This document shows positions 36,942-46,790 of a stretch of 64,000 nucleotides of DNA, in pieces (position 1 is the stretch's first letter; each line of letters opens with the position of its first letter). Under the pieces are notes generated by a model. The model had not been told where the DNA came from, made no database searches, and was given only the letters and a program-made list of their open reading frames with translations. The stretch covers positions 992,001 through 1,056,000 of the forward strand of contig NZ_JACVFB010000003.1 of NCBI RefSeq assembly GCF_014529945.1. Reading direction: 5' to 3'. The DNA comes from Chitinophaga varians. GTDB lineage: Bacteria > Bacteroidota > Bacteroidia > Chitinophagales > Chitinophagaceae. The position numbers and the translations under genes were made by a program.

Positions 36942-36994
36942 AGATACCATCATTTTGACAATTACATTTTATTATTTTTTGATTTAATTTGATT

Positions 36995-37285
36995 ATGGAA
37001 GTGAACGACGCCCTGGTACAACAGTTAGCCGATCTCGCCAGACTGGAATTCAACGAGCAGGAGAAAACCGCCATCCGTGGCGATCTCCAGCGGATGATCA
37101 CCTTTGTGGAGAAACTGAATGAACTGGATACTACCGATGTAAAACCGTTGTTACATCTTACCGCTGACTATAATGTTTTCCGGGAAGACAAGGCGATGAC
37201 CACCCTCACCCGGGAAGAAGGCCTTCAAAACGCACCTGCGGCCACCTCTGAATACTTCGAGGTACCGAAAGTCATAAAGAAATAA
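36995..37285 (+). CDS. gatC: Glu-tRNA(Gln)/Asp-tRNA(Asn) amidotransferase subunit C
   Basis: 96 aa from the ATG at 36995 ([19 protein letters not shown]). The GatC pattern is clear: [33 protein letters not shown] and a C-terminal VPKVIKK. It stabilises GatA in the complex that makes Gln-tRNA(Gln) by transamidation. gatA and gatB are not in this window. It is followed after 4 bp by the LolD-like gene. Confidence 0.9.
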   Translation: MEVNDALVQQLADLARLEFNEQEKTAIRGDLQRMITFVEKLNELDTTDVKPLLHLTADYNVFREDKAMTTLTREEGLQNAPAATSEYFEVPKVIKK

Positions 37286-37289
37286 CCAC

Positions 37290-38003
37290 ATGCAAAAGTC
37301 CGTTATCCACCTGGAAGACATCAGAAAAAGCTATTTTTTAGGTAAAAATGAGCTACCGGTACTCAAGGGGGTATCCCTGGACATCTTTAAAAACGAGTAT
37401 GTTGCCCTGATGGGGCCTTCCGGCTCCGGTAAATCTACCCTCATGAACATTCTCGGATGCCTGGACTCCCCTACCGCTGGTAAATATATCCTCAGCGGCC
37501 ATGATGTGAGCAAGATGGAAGACAACGACCTCGCCGCTGTTCGTGGTAAGGAAATCGGCTTCGTTTTCCAGCAGTTCAACCTCATGCCCCGCCTCACCGC
37601 TCTCGAAAATGTGGCCATCCCCCTTATCTACGCCGGCATCGGCAAAAAGGAAAGAGAGGAAAAAGCACGTGAGATGCTCGAAAGGGTAAAACTGGGCGAC
37701 CGCTACAAACACAAACCCAACGAACTTTCCGGTGGCCAGTGCCAGCGTGTGGCCATCGCCCGCGCCCTTGTTAACGACCCATCCCTCATTCTTGCGGACG
37801 AACCTACCGGTAACCTCGATACCAAAACCTCCATCGAAATCATGGACATATTCGGCAGTATCCACGCTTCCGGCAACACGGTAGTACTGGTAACACACGA
37901 GGAAGATATTGCCGATCATGCCAGAAGGATCATCCGCCTGAGAGACGGTGTCATTGAGTCTGACAGGGTTAACGAGAAAAAAGAAGCCCTGCTCAAATCA
38001 TGA
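37290..38003 (+). CDS. lolD: ABC transporter ATPase, LolD/MacB-like
   Basis: 237 aa. Walker [10 protein letters not shown]-loop [18 protein letters not shown], Walker [13 protein letters not shown] and the switch His (LVTHEED) are intact. The signature is [15 protein letters not shown], with Cys in place of the usual Gln. This class powers MacB-FtsX-type permeases. No permease is beside it; a LolC/E-like one is at 55213. The pairing is only a suggestion. Confidence 0.85.
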   Translation: MQKSVIHLEDIRKSYFLGKNELPVLKGVSLDIFKNEYVALMGPSGSGKSTLMNILGCLDSPTAGKYILSGHDVSKMEDNDLAAVRGKEIGFVFQQFNLMPRLTALENVAIPLIYAGIGKKEREEKAREMLERVKLGDRYKHKPNELSGGQCQRVAIARALVNDPSLILADEPTGNLDTKTSIEIMDIFGSIHASGNTVVLVTHEEDIADHARRIIRLRDGVIESDRVNEKKEALLKS

Positions 38004-38037
38004 CCGCTGCGTAATTCGTATTTTGCAGAAAAAAGAC

Positions 38038-38598
38038 ATGTCTCTTAAAATATACACCAAAACCGGGGATAAAGGCAAAACCTCCCTGATCGGCGGTACC
38101 AAAGTACCCAAGAGCGATCTCCGCATAGATGCCTATGGCACGGTCGACGAGCTGAACTCCTATATCGGGCTGGTCAACGATTACATGGCAGATCCGGACA
38201 CCAAAACACTGCTGAAGGAAATACAGGACCGCCTGTTCACCGTCGGCGCGGCACTCGCCTGCGACCCTGATAAGGAAACCAAAATGCGTATCCCCGACCT
38301 CCACGAAGCAGACATCCAGCTGCTGGAAACCAGCATCGATAAAATGAATGAAGAACTGCCACCCATGAAACACTTCATTCTTCCCGGCGGTCATGTAGCG
38401 GTATCTACCTGCCACATCGCCCGCTGCGTATGCCGCCGCACCGAAAGGCTCTGTGTAGGCATGCAGGAGCACGAGATGTTCATCGAACCGCTGGTACTCA
38501 AATATATCAATCGCCTGAGCGACTACCTCTTTGTACTCGCCCGCTGGACCGGCCACAAGCTGGGCGTGGAAGAAATCCCCTGGAAACCACGGGTATAG
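38038..38598 (+). CDS. Cob(I)alamin adenosyltransferase, PduO type
   Basis: 186 aa from the ATG at 38038. The N-terminal ATP-binding motif TKTGDKGKTSLIGGTKVPKSD and the C-terminal RRTERLCV region are diagnostic. It transfers adenosyl from ATP to cobalamin to make coenzyme B12. It lies between the LolD-like gene (34 bp gap) and riboflavin synthase. Other B12 genes are absent here, so it likely serves salvaged cobalamin. Confidence 0.93.
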   Translation: MSLKIYTKTGDKGKTSLIGGTKVPKSDLRIDAYGTVDELNSYIGLVNDYMADPDTKTLLKEIQDRLFTVGAALACDPDKETKMRIPDLHEADIQLLETSIDKMNEELPPMKHFILPGGHVAVSTCHIARCVCRRTERLCVGMQEHEMFIEPLVLKYINRLSDYLFVLARWTGHKLGVEEIPWKPRV

Positions 38599-38619
38599 TT
38601 TTTTTCTTAAATTCGCTAC

Positions 38620-39207
38620 ATGTTCACAGGAATCATTGAAACAACAGGAGAAGTTATGTCCACCCGCAAAGACGGCGGTAATCTCATTATCAATATCAAG
38701 TCGTCTATCGCCGGTGAACTCAAAATAGATCAGAGCGTTTCCCATAACGGTGTATGCCTTACCGTTACTAATATACAGGGCGATACCTACGAAGTGGTAG
38801 CTGTTGCGGAAACATTGCAGAAAACCAATCTGTCGCTGCTGGTGCCAGGCGCCAAGGTCAACCTGGAAAGAGCCATGGTCTTCAACGGCCGTATCGACGG
38901 GCACCTCGTACAAGGCCACGTGGATGGCACCGGTACCTGCGTATCCCGCCAGGAGCAGAACGGCAGTTGGCTGTACCGCTTCACCTATCCCACTGCCAAC
39001 GCCGGCCTTATCGTGGAAAAGGGAAGCATCTGCATGAACGGCATCAGTCTCACCGTATTCGATATCACAGAAAAAGAATTTTCAGTGGCCATCATACCAT
39101 ATACGTTCGCCTTTACCAACGTACAATTTATGCACCCGGGACATCTTGTTAATCTGGAGTTCGATATTCTGGGCAAGTACGTAGCCCGGCAAATGGCGGT
39201 GCGATAA
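38620..39207 (+). CDS. ribE: Riboflavin synthase alpha chain
   Basis: 195 aa. It opens with the invariant MFTGIIE. Two lumazine-binding repeats can be seen: SVSHNGVCLTVT (first half) and GSICMNGISLTVF (second half). It makes riboflavin from two dimethylribityllumazine molecules. It is 21 bp after the adenosyltransferase gene. Confidence 0.95.
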   Translation: MFTGIIETTGEVMSTRKDGGNLIINIKSSIAGELKIDQSVSHNGVCLTVTNIQGDTYEVVAVAETLQKTNLSLLVPGAKVNLERAMVFNGRIDGHLVQGHVDGTGTCVSRQEQNGSWLYRFTYPTANAGLIVEKGSICMNGISLTVFDITEKEFSVAIIPYTFAFTNVQFMHPGHLVNLEFDILGKYVARQMAVR

Positions 39208-39218
39208 ACAATAAGACT

Positions 39219-39902
39219 TTGAAAAAACACCTGCTGCTGTCCATATCATTGCTCCTTTGCCTGTTGACACATGCTCAACAGGCAAAGGTTGCCCGTATCA
39301 ACGTGTGGTATGACACTACGGCTGTGGCCGAGCTCTATGACCGCGTACCTATCGGGCTGGAATTCGTGTACACCGACAGCAGCACCCGCCAAACCGCCGG
39401 CATGCTACGTGGTAACCTCCGCTGGAATAAAATACAGGTCAGCACTTCCAACGGCAATATCCGGGAGGGCATCCTCTATTTCAACCGGCTCCAGCTGGCA
39501 AAAGAACATTATCGTGTAACCATTACCGTTAACGGAGAAGGGGATACGCCACTCTCCAACACGCTCACCCTCCCTTATCTGGTGGGCATGCGTTTCAATC
39601 ATTATGCGGACAGCATCAAACGCAACATCCGCTATTATATGAACGTAGAGGGGAAATTCAACAGCGGCCGGGTACTACCGCTGGACACCGCACAGCTGCG
39701 GTTCCGGACTTCTGCCGGCACGGTGATCGGGCAGGACGTATTGGTGGAACAAAATGATACGGCAAAAGCGGTGATCATCGAAGCGTGGTACAAAGCCAAC
39801 CCCAACCTGTATATCCGTTCGGAAGTACCTATTAAAATAATGCCCGACCCCGATCTGCCGCCCCCACCGGGACAGTCAAGGCCACGGGGCCGGCGTCAAT
39901 AA
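39219..39902 (+). CDS. Secreted hypothetical protein (TTG start)
   Basis: 227 aa. It begins at a TTG (39219), since the in-frame stop TAA lies two codons upstream and a clear signal peptide (KKHLLLSISLLLCLLTHAQQ) starts right there. The mature part is beta-rich and ends in a proline- and arginine-rich tail (DPDLPPPPGQSRPRGRRQ). No family is recognised. It is 11 bp after ribE, so probably cotranscribed. Confidence 0.7.
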   Translation: MKKHLLLSISLLLCLLTHAQQAKVARINVWYDTTAVAELYDRVPIGLEFVYTDSSTRQTAGMLRGNLRWNKIQVSTSNGNIREGILYFNRLQLAKEHYRVTITVNGEGDTPLSNTLTLPYLVGMRFNHYADSIKRNIRYYMNVEGKFNSGRVLPLDTAQLRFRTSAGTVIGQDVLVEQNDTAKAVIIEAWYKANPNLYIRSEVPIKIMPDPDLPPPPGQSRPRGRRQ

Positions 39903-39905
39903 GAT

Positions 39906-41258
39906 CTAAATCAGCGTACGCGCCTTCAGCTCCAGGTATTTGTTCACCACATTCAGCGTCAGGTGCTCCGGCGTACTCAGCAAAGACATAATACCATACT
40001 TGGCCAGTTCTTTCACGATCAGTTTCTTGTCGTAGGCAAACTTCTGGGCAATCGTCTGTTTGTAAATAGCTTCCACATCCACCGCTTCCTGCTCTGTAAC
40101 CCGCTTCAGCTCTGTATTTTCAAAAAACACTACCAGCACCAGGTGATACTTCGCCAGTCGCCGCAGATAAGGCAACTGCCGTTGCAGGCTGGACATCGAT
40201 TCAAAATTGGTAAATAACATCAACAACGAACGTTGTGATAAATGGCTGCGTAACTGCACGCTCAACGCCTCCAGATCACTTTCTTTCCACTGCGTTTCCT
40301 GCGCATACAGCTGCTCCAGTATCTTGTTGAGCTGCACCTTTTTATTGCTCGCAGGCAACACCTCCACGGCGCTTTCATTAAACGTGACCAGGCCTGCGCG
40401 GTCACCTTTGCCCAATGCCACACTGCTGAATACCAGTGAGGCATTGATCGCATAGTCCAGCAAGGTCAATCCATCAAAAGGCATCTTCATGGTACGCCCT
40501 TTGTCGATCACACAATATACCTGCTGCGATTTTTCCTCCACGTAGTTATTCACCATCAGATTACCGGAACGGGCCGTCGCTTTCCAGTTGAGCATACGCA
40601 CATCATCCCCCTTCGTATAAGGTTTGATATGATCGAACTCCATACTATGGCCAATCACACGACGTTTATGTACGCCCATTTCATTGAGCCGGTTCATATA
40701 GGAATACAGGGAGAAATGGCGCAGCTGCTGAAAGCTGGGATATACCTGCACATCCTGCTCGGTGTTGAAAACAAAGCGACGGTTAACGATACCTAATGCG
40801 CTCTGTACAAAGACGTAAGTATATCCGAAATGATACACGCCTCTTTCCACCGGACGCAACTTATACCGGAACTCATATTCTTCACCGGCGGTTAGTTTCG
40901 CTGTCATCGCGAAATTGCGGTCCTGGAACTGAAACGGCAGTTCCTCCACCAGCGTTACAAATACCGGGAATGGATAGCGGTTGGTGCAGGTAACCACTAC
41001 CTCATTTTCATCTCCGTTACTAAAGCGGGGACTGGCAGCACGTACGGCTTCGAGAATATTGGCCGGTCTCAGCACCAGCAATATTATATCGAGCAACAGC
41101 AATACCAGCAGCACCACGAAAGTCAATATGGCAACATTGTACAGCCCCGGCACAAAAAAGGAGATGATGAACAACAGGATGTTGGCACCCAGTCCCATGT
41201 ACAGGCGATTGCTGAAAAACAGCTGCTGATACAAGTTGTTTTTTACAGTTGAAGACAT
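39906..41258 (-). CDS. DUF58 domain protein
   Basis: 450 aa from the ATG at 41258. Two membrane helices (about 22-65) are followed by a beta-rich part and the DUF58 signature (SMEFDHIKPYTKGDDVRMLNWKATARSGNLMVN), within a von Willebrand A-like fold. In other bacteria DUF58 proteins work with MoxR ATPases, whose gene lies 12 bp upstream here. Last gene of the cluster. Confidence 0.92.
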   Translation of the reverse strand: MSSTVKNNLYQQLFFSNRLYMGLGANILLFIISFFVPGLYNVAILTFVVLLVLLLLDIILLVLRPANILEAVRAASPRFSNGDENEVVVTCTNRYPFPVFVTLVEELPFQFQDRNFAMTAKLTAGEEYEFRYKLRPVERGVYHFGYTYVFVQSALGIVNRRFVFNTEQDVQVYPSFQQLRHFSLYSYMNRLNEMGVHKRRVIGHSMEFDHIKPYTKGDDVRMLNWKATARSGNLMVNNYVEEKSQQVYCVIDKGRTMKMPFDGLTLLDYAINASLVFSSVALGKGDRAGLVTFNESAVEVLPASNKKVQLNKILEQLYAQETQWKESDLEALSVQLRSHLSQRSLLMLFTNFESMSSLQRQLPYLRRLAKYHLVLVVFFENTELKRVTEQEAVDVEAIYKQTIAQKFAYDKKLIVKELAKYGIMSLLSTPEHLTLNVVNKYLELKARTLI

Positions 41259-41269
41259 ATACAATCAGC

Positions 41270-42250
41270 TTATCGGGGAACCTCTACCATCTTGATGATC
41301 TGTGCAATCACATCATCGGTACGGATACCTTCCATTTCTTTTTCCGGTGTCAGCATAATACGGTGACGCAGCACGTGGGGGATCATCTCCACGATATCGT
41401 CAGGGATGACAAAATCTCTGTTACGCATCGCTGCCATGGCTTTGGCACAGTTCATAACGGCAATGGACGCACGCGGTGAAGCACCCAGGTACAATGAAGC
41501 ATTCATACGGGTTTCCTGGATAATGGAAGCGATGTAGTGCAACAGCTTTTCGTCGATCCTTACCTGACGTACCAGGTTCTGGAACTCGATCACCTGCGTG
41601 GCCGTTACTGCTTTCGCGATTACCTTTGACAGGTCTGTGGCGCCATTCAGCCGTTGCACACTTTGAAGCACGGACACTTCCTCTTTCAGGTCCGGATATT
41701 TCACTTCTACTTTGAATAGGAAGCGGTCCAGCTGCGCTTCCGGCAAACGATAGGTCCCTTCCTGTTCTATCGGGTTCTGCGTGGCGATGACCATAAATGG
41801 ACGGTCCAGATGATAAGTCGTGCCATCGTTGGTAATTTGTCTTTCTTCCATCACCTCAAAAAGCGCCGACTGTGTTTTGGCCGGGGCACGGTTGATTTCA
41901 TCTATCAGCACGAGATTGCTGAAGATGGGGCCTTTCTTATATTCAAATTCCCGCGTCTGGGGATTGAATACAGAAGTACCCAGCACATCTGCCGGCATCA
42001 GGTCGGGGGTGAACTGTATTCTGGAGAAATCAGCGTCGATACACTGTGCCAGTAACTTAGCGGTGAGTGTTTTGGCCACGCCCGGCACCCCTTCAATCAG
42101 TACATGCCCTTGTGTGAGCAGGCCTGCTATCAGCAGGTCCACCATCTGGTGCTGTCCCACAATTACTTGTCCAATCTGTGCCCTGATAGCTTCCACGCCT
42201 TCATGCAAGGTGGTAAAATCAGTCCTGGGTTGAAAGGTATTGATATCCAT
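41270..42250 (-). CDS. MoxR-family AAA ATPase
   Basis: 326 aa. Walker A EGVPGVAKT, Walker B LVLIDEINRAPAKTQSALFEVMEE, sensor 1 ATQNPIEQEGTYRLPEAQLDRF are all typical. MoxR ATPases act as chaperones that mature or assemble partner complexes with vWA/DUF58 proteins. Its ATG shares its first base with the stop of the DUF4350 gene (TAATG), showing coupled translation. Confidence 0.95.
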   Translation of the reverse strand: MDINTFQPRTDFTTLHEGVEAIRAQIGQVIVGQHQMVDLLIAGLLTQGHVLIEGVPGVAKTLTAKLLAQCIDADFSRIQFTPDLMPADVLGTSVFNPQTREFEYKKGPIFSNLVLIDEINRAPAKTQSALFEVMEERQITNDGTTYHLDRPFMVIATQNPIEQEGTYRLPEAQLDRFLFKVEVKYPDLKEEVSVLQSVQRLNGATDLSKVIAKAVTATQVIEFQNLVRQVRIDEKLLHYIASIIQETRMNASLYLGASPRASIAVMNCAKAMAAMRNRDFVIPDDIVEMIPHVLRHRIMLTPEKEMEGIRTDDVIAQIIKMVEVPR

Positions 42251-43479
42251 TATTTCGTATTTAAATAAAAATGTTGAATGCGTTGATAGAAATGTTGTAA
42301 TTGTTCGTCGCTTATCTGTCCGGCCAACTGTATCTGATGTACCATATTTATCAGGTCCCGTACTTCATTTTCCGGCATAGCCGATTTTTTAGACAGTGTC
42401 TCAACAAACTGTGCATTGAGATGATTGGTATTCAGATAATAACGGTGACGGATATACTCCAACAGATGCAGCGTCATTTTATGCGCCAGGTTGAAGTTAT
42501 CGTGTTGCTGATAATACAGTTGACCGATGGCATCTACAAACTCGAGGGAATTGTTAGCCAGCACAGGTTTATCCGGGATAATGCGTTGTCTTCTTTTGCC
42601 TTCGAAGAGGACATACAGCAGCAGTAATAATACCGCCAGCCACAACGCCCAGCGCATCGAAGGATACCGCATCAGCACCTGCCATTCGCTGAAATCGCCG
42701 GCCTGTGCGCTTTCCTGGTGGCTGTAAAAATCATCCCAGTAAACATTGGGCGCATCGTCCGGCATATAAGACAGCTGTGTTTCCAGCGCCGCAATATTAT
42801 CCTGTTCCAACAGGAAGTAGTTGGCGAACGTGTAAGGATTCAGCGATATAAAAAAGCAGCCGCGCCCGTGTACTACCCGGATAAAATTGGGTTTGCCTTT
42901 AAAATTGGAACCCAGCACTTTCGTATAGCCGGTATCGATAGCAGAGAAATAACTACCGGCCACCATCCCGCTGTAACTGTAGCTGGTATCCAGTGGCACT
43001 GATTTATCCTGATATCCCTGCACCTTAGTGGGAGTACCTGGCTGATAGTTAGTGCCCTCCACCACCTTGCATTTCAGCTTCTTCGCCAGCAAAGGGTCAA
43101 TTCTATTAACGCTTACAAACAAATAGTTGCCGATGGACACATATTCCATCATAGCCGCTACATCCTTCTCTGTGGTGAACAGTTCGTTGGCCACCAGAAT
43201 ATAGTTGTTGCCTGCAAAACGAAGTTCCGATTCCTTTGCGTAGGTGGTAGCAAAGGGTTTCGTCACTACCTGAATAGAGTGACGGGTAAAAAGTTCCGGT
43301 AATGTTTTGAATGCCACATAAGCGCCACCAGCCTTTTTATCCTTACTGGAGAAAGATGATTTCTCCATTTTGGTAGATAGCCGGTCATTGTTCAGTGTTC
43401 CCTTTTTGCCAACAATAGCCAGCAATATTACCAGGAGCAATACAACGCCGATGATGATATAGGTGGTCCTGTTTTTCAC
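42250..43479 (-). CDS. DUF4350 domain membrane protein
   Basis: 409 aa. One helix at the N-terminus (residues 7-24), an extracytoplasmic domain resembling a GATase-like fold, one helix near 270-290 (WALWLAVLLLLLYVLFEG) and a cytoplasmic C-terminus. It is in the known DUF4350-MoxR-DUF58 gene set. It overlaps the DUF4129 gene by four bases (ATGA). Confidence 0.85.
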   Translation of the reverse strand: MKNRTTYIIIGVVLLLVILLAIVGKKGTLNNDRLSTKMEKSSFSSKDKKAGGAYVAFKTLPELFTRHSIQVVTKPFATTYAKESELRFAGNNYILVANELFTTEKDVAAMMEYVSIGNYLFVSVNRIDPLLAKKLKCKVVEGTNYQPGTPTKVQGYQDKSVPLDTSYSYSGMVAGSYFSAIDTGYTKVLGSNFKGKPNFIRVVHGRGCFFISLNPYTFANYFLLEQDNIAALETQLSYMPDDAPNVYWDDFYSHQESAQAGDFSEWQVLMRYPSMRWALWLAVLLLLLYVLFEGKRRQRIIPDKPVLANNSLEFVDAIGQLYYQQHDNFNLAHKMTLHLLEYIRHRYYLNTNHLNAQFVETLSKKSAMPENEVRDLINMVHQIQLAGQISDEQLQHFYQRIQHFYLNTK

Positions 43480-44345
43480 GAAGCTTTGCCTAATTGGTTA
43501 TTAAAATCCCTGAACTGCTGGTCCATGGTCCTGAAGTTGTCTGCACTGATCTCAAATCCGCCGTACCAGATATATTCATAGTCCAGCGTTAAGGTGGAAA
43601 ACATTTTATAGTAGGGTGTATTCCGCATGCTGCGCAGATAATCGTTGTTGGTCTTTTCCCGTCCGGGTGTGATCAGTTGGCGGCTGGCCAGCTGAAACAG
43701 TGTATACAAATACCACCAGCGGATAGCCTGTCGTATTTCCCCTGCGGCAATAGCTGCGCGGATTTTTTCTTCGTACTCCGATGCGCTCTGCAGGTTTTCT
43801 TCCTGTATTTCTTCCAGACCATCTACCAGTTTTGGCTTTCGGAAGATACTCAGGTCATTTTTTACCATAAAACGATACAACAGGTATCCAAGTCCCCCTA
43901 ACAGCAAAACGAGGATGACCCAGCTGAACTGCCAAAGGAAAAAGAATAGCTTCGCTATAAAACGGGCAACTCCTTCTCCGAATTTGGATGTTTTTTTAGG
44001 GTCTTCCGTGGGCTTGTCGCGATACTGCATGTCATCATCCGCTTTCAACGTCCTCATGGTATTTTCCTGCACGGCCCGTTTATCAAACGGCGGCAGTTGC
44101 ACTTCTTCGCCATATTCATCCACGATAGGCGCAGCCTGTGTTTGCGTATTTTCTGTAGACAAATCTTCGTCTGTCAGCACCCCTGCGGGCGCGGTTGGCG
44201 CCGGAGGATTTTCTTCAGACAAAATAGCCGGCGGGGGGTCTGTCGGCGGCGGCGGGACAGATTGTGAAATGCCCGTCAGCGGTATACTCAGCAAGCATAA
44301 CAACAGCAGTGACAGACTATATTTTCTGCAAATTCTTCTCATCAT
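43476..44345 (-). CDS. DUF4129 domain membrane protein
   Basis: 289 aa. Signal sequence, a long proline-rich and acidic extracytoplasmic region (30-110), a membrane helix (about 133-160) and a C-terminal cytoplasmic DUF4129 domain (AIRWWYLYTLFQLASRQLITP, then YEYIWYGGFEIS). Part of the MoxR cluster; function unknown. Confidence 0.85.
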   Translation of the reverse strand: MMRRICRKYSLSLLLLCLLSIPLTGISQSVPPPPTDPPPAILSEENPPAPTAPAGVLTDEDLSTENTQTQAAPIVDEYGEEVQLPPFDKRAVQENTMRTLKADDDMQYRDKPTEDPKKTSKFGEGVARFIAKLFFFLWQFSWVILVLLLGGLGYLLYRFMVKNDLSIFRKPKLVDGLEEIQEENLQSASEYEEKIRAAIAAGEIRQAIRWWYLYTLFQLASRQLITPGREKTNNDYLRSMRNTPYYKMFSTLTLDYEYIWYGGFEISADNFRTMDQQFRDFNNQLGKAS

Positions 44346-44347
44346 AT

Positions 44348-45343
44348 TTACTGCTTTGAACGAGGCAATGGAACAATCACTTTACCGCTTTCACTGAGGC
44401 GGTATCCTTTACGATGCAGACGGATGGGATATACCACGAAATAGCCGATCATAAACAACAGCGAACCTGCGAGTATAAAGAGACTAAGCCACAATGGCAT
44501 TTCAGTATAACGGGTCACAAATCCTTCCAGAAAAGCGGCCACCACGAAAATAGGAATCAGTGTCACCATGATCTTGATACCATCTTTGGCGCCTTTACGC
44601 AGGGAGTCTAATCGCTTGCGCGTGCCGGGAAACAAGAGGCTCTTCCCGAGGATAATACCGGCACACCCGGAGATAACGATACTGGAAATCTCCAGTGTTC
44701 CATGTATCCAGATCACCAGTATGGATTTGAAGCCCAGACCATGAGAAAAGAAAATATACTGGAACACACCGAGCATAATACCGTTGTGCAGCAACAGGTA
44801 CAAAGACCCGGCGCCCAGGAAGATGCCGCCCACATAACACATCAGTGATACACGGATATTGTTGACAGCTATCTGCAGAAACATCAGTAATGGATTGCCT
44901 TGTTTATACACGCCGAAAGGGTCGTTGTTGGCGATGTTCCGCTCAGTCATGTTCACATATTCATCTCCCAGAAATCCCCTGACGAAAGTTTCATCATGCG
45001 CAGAGGAAAATGCGCCGATAATACAAAACAGCAGAAAAAAACAAAGTGTAAACAACAACAACCGATGGTACTGCCGGAATAACAGCGGCAGTTCATACCG
45101 GAAAAACAATTGAAAACGGCCTACCTCTTCTTTACGGTTTTGATAAATACGCTGGTAAATACCGGCTGCCAGTCCGTTGATATAGCGGGTTACTTTACTG
45201 AAGCTATAGAATGTTTTGGCGTAGGAGAGGTCATCCAGTAAGGAAACAAATCTTTCCGCCATTTCATCGGGGTCCTCCGTCGGCTCCTCCTGGATTTGTT
45301 TCCAGCGGGGCAAATTTTTCTTGATAAACAACGATTCTCTCAT
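44348..45343 (-). CDS. SpoIIM-family (stage II sporulation protein M-like) membrane protein
   Basis: 331 aa. A cytoplasmic N-terminus of about 100 residues is followed by at least five membrane helices. The family pattern GIMLGVFQYIFFSHGL and HGTLEISSIVISGCAGIILG is clear. This organism is not a spore former; the family is widespread in MoxR clusters. First gene of the minus-strand operon and divergent from the RDD gene. Confidence 0.88.
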   Translation of the reverse strand: MRESLFIKKNLPRWKQIQEEPTEDPDEMAERFVSLLDDLSYAKTFYSFSKVTRYINGLAAGIYQRIYQNRKEEVGRFQLFFRYELPLLFRQYHRLLLFTLCFFLLFCIIGAFSSAHDETFVRGFLGDEYVNMTERNIANNDPFGVYKQGNPLLMFLQIAVNNIRVSLMCYVGGIFLGAGSLYLLLHNGIMLGVFQYIFFSHGLGFKSILVIWIHGTLEISSIVISGCAGIILGKSLLFPGTRKRLDSLRKGAKDGIKIMVTLIPIFVVAAFLEGFVTRYTEMPLWLSLFILAGSLLFMIGYFVVYPIRLHRKGYRLSESGKVIVPLPRSKQ

Positions 45344-45457
45344 AATGAGTCAAATTCCCTTTTTTTGAATCCGGATATCTACCTACAGTATAAGGGGAGT
45401 ATCGGGCAAACATACTAAATCGTTTAACAATATATAAACAAATATGTAAATTTGAGT

Positions 45458-46201
45458 ATGAGCAACATAAAAATACCAACTTCCTTTAACATTGACCTCG
45501 AATTTGAAACGGCGGACGCGATGACGCGTTTTCTCGCCTGGCTCATTGATTTCGGGATCAGGGCGGCCTATGTGCTGCTGGCCTTTATAGCCCTTTCGGC
45601 GCTTAACATAGGTAGTGACGCCCGGATGGTGTTCATCATATTGGTGATAATGATACCTGTCATGTTGTATTTCCTGATTACGGAAATAGCCATGGGCGGA
45701 CAATCTCCCGGTAAAAAAATGTTGCACATGAAAGTGGTAAGCCTTACTGGCAACCAGCCTACCGCCAGCCAGCATCTTATCCGGTGGATATTCCGGATGA
45801 TAGAATCTCCGCTGATGGCAGGGCTGTTTTTCATACCGGTGATCCTGCCGATCGTGACGATGTCGCGCACCGCTTACAATCAGCGCCTGGGCGACCTGGT
45901 GGCCGGTACCATCGTGATCAACACCAAACGCAAAGGCAGCATTGAAGAAACCATTTTTCGTGATATGTCTGCTTCCGATTACCAGCCGCAGTTTCCGCAA
46001 ATCATGCGGTTATCCGACCGGGACATGAACAAGGTGAAAGAGTTGCTCGACAAAGCGCTGCTGGCCGGAGATGAAGTACTGGCCGCCAAAGTGGCGCATC
46101 GCGTAAAAGAGGTGCTGCATATTCAATCTGAGCTGCCCAACACCAGCTTCCTGGAAACCGTGTTGAACGATTACAACTACTACACCACGCGCGACAACTG
46201 A
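45458..46201 (+). CDS. RDD-family membrane protein with C-terminal extension
   Basis: 247 aa from the ATG at 45458. The RDD domain (ADAMTRFLAWLIDFGIRAAYV, then GQSPGKKMLHMKVVSLTG and NQRLGDLVAGTIVIN) spans residues 15-150. A soluble helical extension follows (160-247). A -7-like box (TAAATTTG, 45447-45454) lies only 3 bp before the ATG, so either the mRNA is leaderless or the true promoter lies elsewhere. Divergent partner of the SpoIIM gene and probably part of the same functional cluster. Confidence 0.85.
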   Translation: MSNIKIPTSFNIDLEFETADAMTRFLAWLIDFGIRAAYVLLAFIALSALNIGSDARMVFIILVIMIPVMLYFLITEIAMGGQSPGKKMLHMKVVSLTGNQPTASQHLIRWIFRMIESPLMAGLFFIPVILPIVTMSRTAYNQRLGDLVAGTIVINTKRKGSIEETIFRDMSASDYQPQFPQIMRLSDRDMNKVKELLDKALLAGDEVLAAKVAHRVKEVLHIQSELPNTSFLETVLNDYNYYTTRDN

Positions 46202-46221
46202 CGTGAATAATATTCAACAGG

Positions 46222-46258
46222 AAGGCCGAAGCATGTTGCTTCGGCCTTTGTTTTTTTG
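46222..46258 (+). terminator. Terminator after the RDD gene
   Basis: AAGGCCGAAGCA (46222-46233) and TGCTTCGGCCTT (46237-46248) form a perfect 12-bp stem with a 3-nt loop, followed by TGTTTTTTT on the plus strand. Confidence 0.88.
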
Positions 46259-46266
46259 AAGAAGTT

Positions 46267-46686
46267 TTATTTGTTTTTGATCACGGTCGTATTCGTCCAC
46301 TGGTCATGCCATGGGGTATCGAACAAGGCCGAGAAGGCTTCAAAGGGGACCAGCCTGGAAAAAATCCGGCCAAATGCCTGCCCGACACTGATAGGTTCTT
46401 TGTCCAAAGTAACCACACGGGTATTGGTCACCATTTTTCCGATGGTACGGCCGCCGGCAAAGGCTTCCATACAGACAAAGTACCCAATGTACCAGATAAA
46501 AAGAAACGGTAACAGCAAGAGTGCTCCCGGAATAACATTCAGTAACAGCGCCATACCCAGATCGATAATAATCATATCAATGAACAGGTTGGCAAAACGT
46601 TGCCCTTTAGAGGCATATTCGAAAATAACGGGTTCCTGCAGATCAGACAGCAGATCTGTGGATTTGGATTGATCAATTGACTCCAT
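46267..46686 (-). CDS. Small RDD-family membrane protein (paralogue 1)
   Basis: 139 aa. The RDD core (EYASKGQRFANLFIDMIIIDL, FAGGRTIGKMVTNTRVV) has two membrane helices. The tail SALFDTPWHDQWTNTTVI closely matches the next gene. It is a tandem paralogue of the protein at 46791-47216 and has a shared N-terminus (STDLLSDLQEPV). Confidence 0.88.
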   Translation of the reverse strand: MESIDQSKSTDLLSDLQEPVIFEYASKGQRFANLFIDMIIIDLGMALLLNVIPGALLLLPFLFIWYIGYFVCMEAFAGGRTIGKMVTNTRVVTLDKEPISVGQAFGRIFSRLVPFEAFSALFDTPWHDQWTNTTVIKNK

Positions 46687-46720
46687 AGGCCGGGATAAAA
46701 AATGTTTAAGATGATGTTGT

Positions 46721-46760
46721 CAAAAAACAAAGACCGAAGCGGGGTTCACCCACTTCGGCC
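46721..46760 (-). terminator. Terminator between the two RDD paralogues
   Basis: CCGAAG (46734-46739) and CTTCGG (46753-46758), with inner GGG/CCC, form the stem. On the minus strand the sequence runs into TCTTTGTTTTTTG. The CGAAG stem resembles the terminator at 46222, as if it were part of the duplication. Confidence 0.7.
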
Positions 46761-46790
46761 GTTGTTTTTGAAGAAGATATTTGCACTGAC

